Assembly (NCBI GenBank): GCA_013399855.1
Contig: VXAY01002113.1
Coordinates: 2,166,812 to 2,230,811 of the forward strand
DNA from: Oxyruncus cristatus
Taxonomy: Eukaryota > Chordata > Aves > Passeriformes > Cotingidae
Direction of reading: 5' to 3'
Length of the DNA: 64,000 bases
Of this stretch, positions 63,901 through 64,000 are shown piece after piece; position 1 is the first letter of the stretch; every line of letters starts with the position of its first letter. The notes under the pieces were generated by a model, which saw only the letters and a program-made list of their open reading frames with translations, ran no database searches and was not told the DNA's origin. The position numbers were made by a program, and so were the translations under genes.

Positions 63901-64000
63901 CTCAGCCCTGACTCTACTACCATCCCCTGGATCACTCCCGCTCAGGAATCAGAAGATGGTGTGAAGAACCCAGCAGAGTCATGCAGCGAGTTTGTGCTGA
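60936..64000 (-). other. Intron 3 of CACNA1G (partial)
   Basis: No exon of domain I S1-S3 was found on the minus strand here, so exons 1-3 lie beyond the right edge. Nothing else recognisable; short ORFs lack known motifs. Confidence 0.8.

Noticed and set aside
60936..64000. Search for exons 1-3 and a promoter
   Set aside because: No match to the domain I S1-S3 sequence on the minus strand, and no CpG island. They must lie outside the window.
1..64000. CRISPR arrays, tRNA, rRNA, operon or phage features
   Set aside because: No direct-repeat arrays, cloverleaf sequences or prokaryotic gene organisation; all signals are those of a vertebrate intron-exon gene.

Overview
The window is vertebrate nuclear DNA, almost certainly from a bird. 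It holds one spliced gene on the minus strand and three copies of a CR1-type retroposon tail (the 'cagaatcatagaatggtttgggttgg' kind of sequence typical of avian genomes). No bacterial, viral or organellar features are visible.

The gene is CACNA1G, the pore-forming alpha-1 subunit of the low-voltage-activated (T-type) calcium channel Cav3.1. Transcription runs right to left. I could place 23 coding exons between 60935 and 1394. Every intron is GT-AG and every exon joins the next in frame, giving about 1,430 codons of a protein normally near 2,300 residues. Counting back from two recognisable alternative exons (human exon 14, EISKRED..., and exon 26, ...LMLDDV...), the 23 exons correspond to human exons 4 to 26. 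The numbering is inferred, but it fits exactly.

Layout from high to low coordinates: 60936-64000 is part of intron 3. Exons 4-8 (60935 to 53521) carry the domain I voltage sensor, pore and S6, the gating brake, and a His-rich stretch in the I-II linker. Exon 9 (51834-51470) ends the I-II linker and starts domain II. A 14.4 kb intron follows. Exons 10-13 (37069 to 34081) finish domain II. Exons 14-18 (29803 to 19881) encode the II-III linker, including cassette exon 14. Exons 19-25 (18746 to 3919) encode domain III. Exons 25-26 (4132 to 1394) encode the start of the III-IV linker, with two competing 5' splice sites in exon 25 and the 51-nt cassette exon 26. Domain IV and the C-terminus lie beyond the left edge; exons 1-3 and the promoter lie beyond the right edge.

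No new gene system is visible. The most interesting material is the alternative-splicing apparatus: exon 14 behind a C-rich tract, dual donors in exon 25 followed by two UGCAUG (RBFOX-type) motifs in the intron, and exon 26, whose first codon changes with the exon 25 donor used. Introns otherwise contain CR1 remnants, homopolymers, one 15-N assembly gap inside a poly-A run, a CpG-rich patch in intron 18 and a TAAT-rich block in intron 13. Long ORFs in the introns look like chance.
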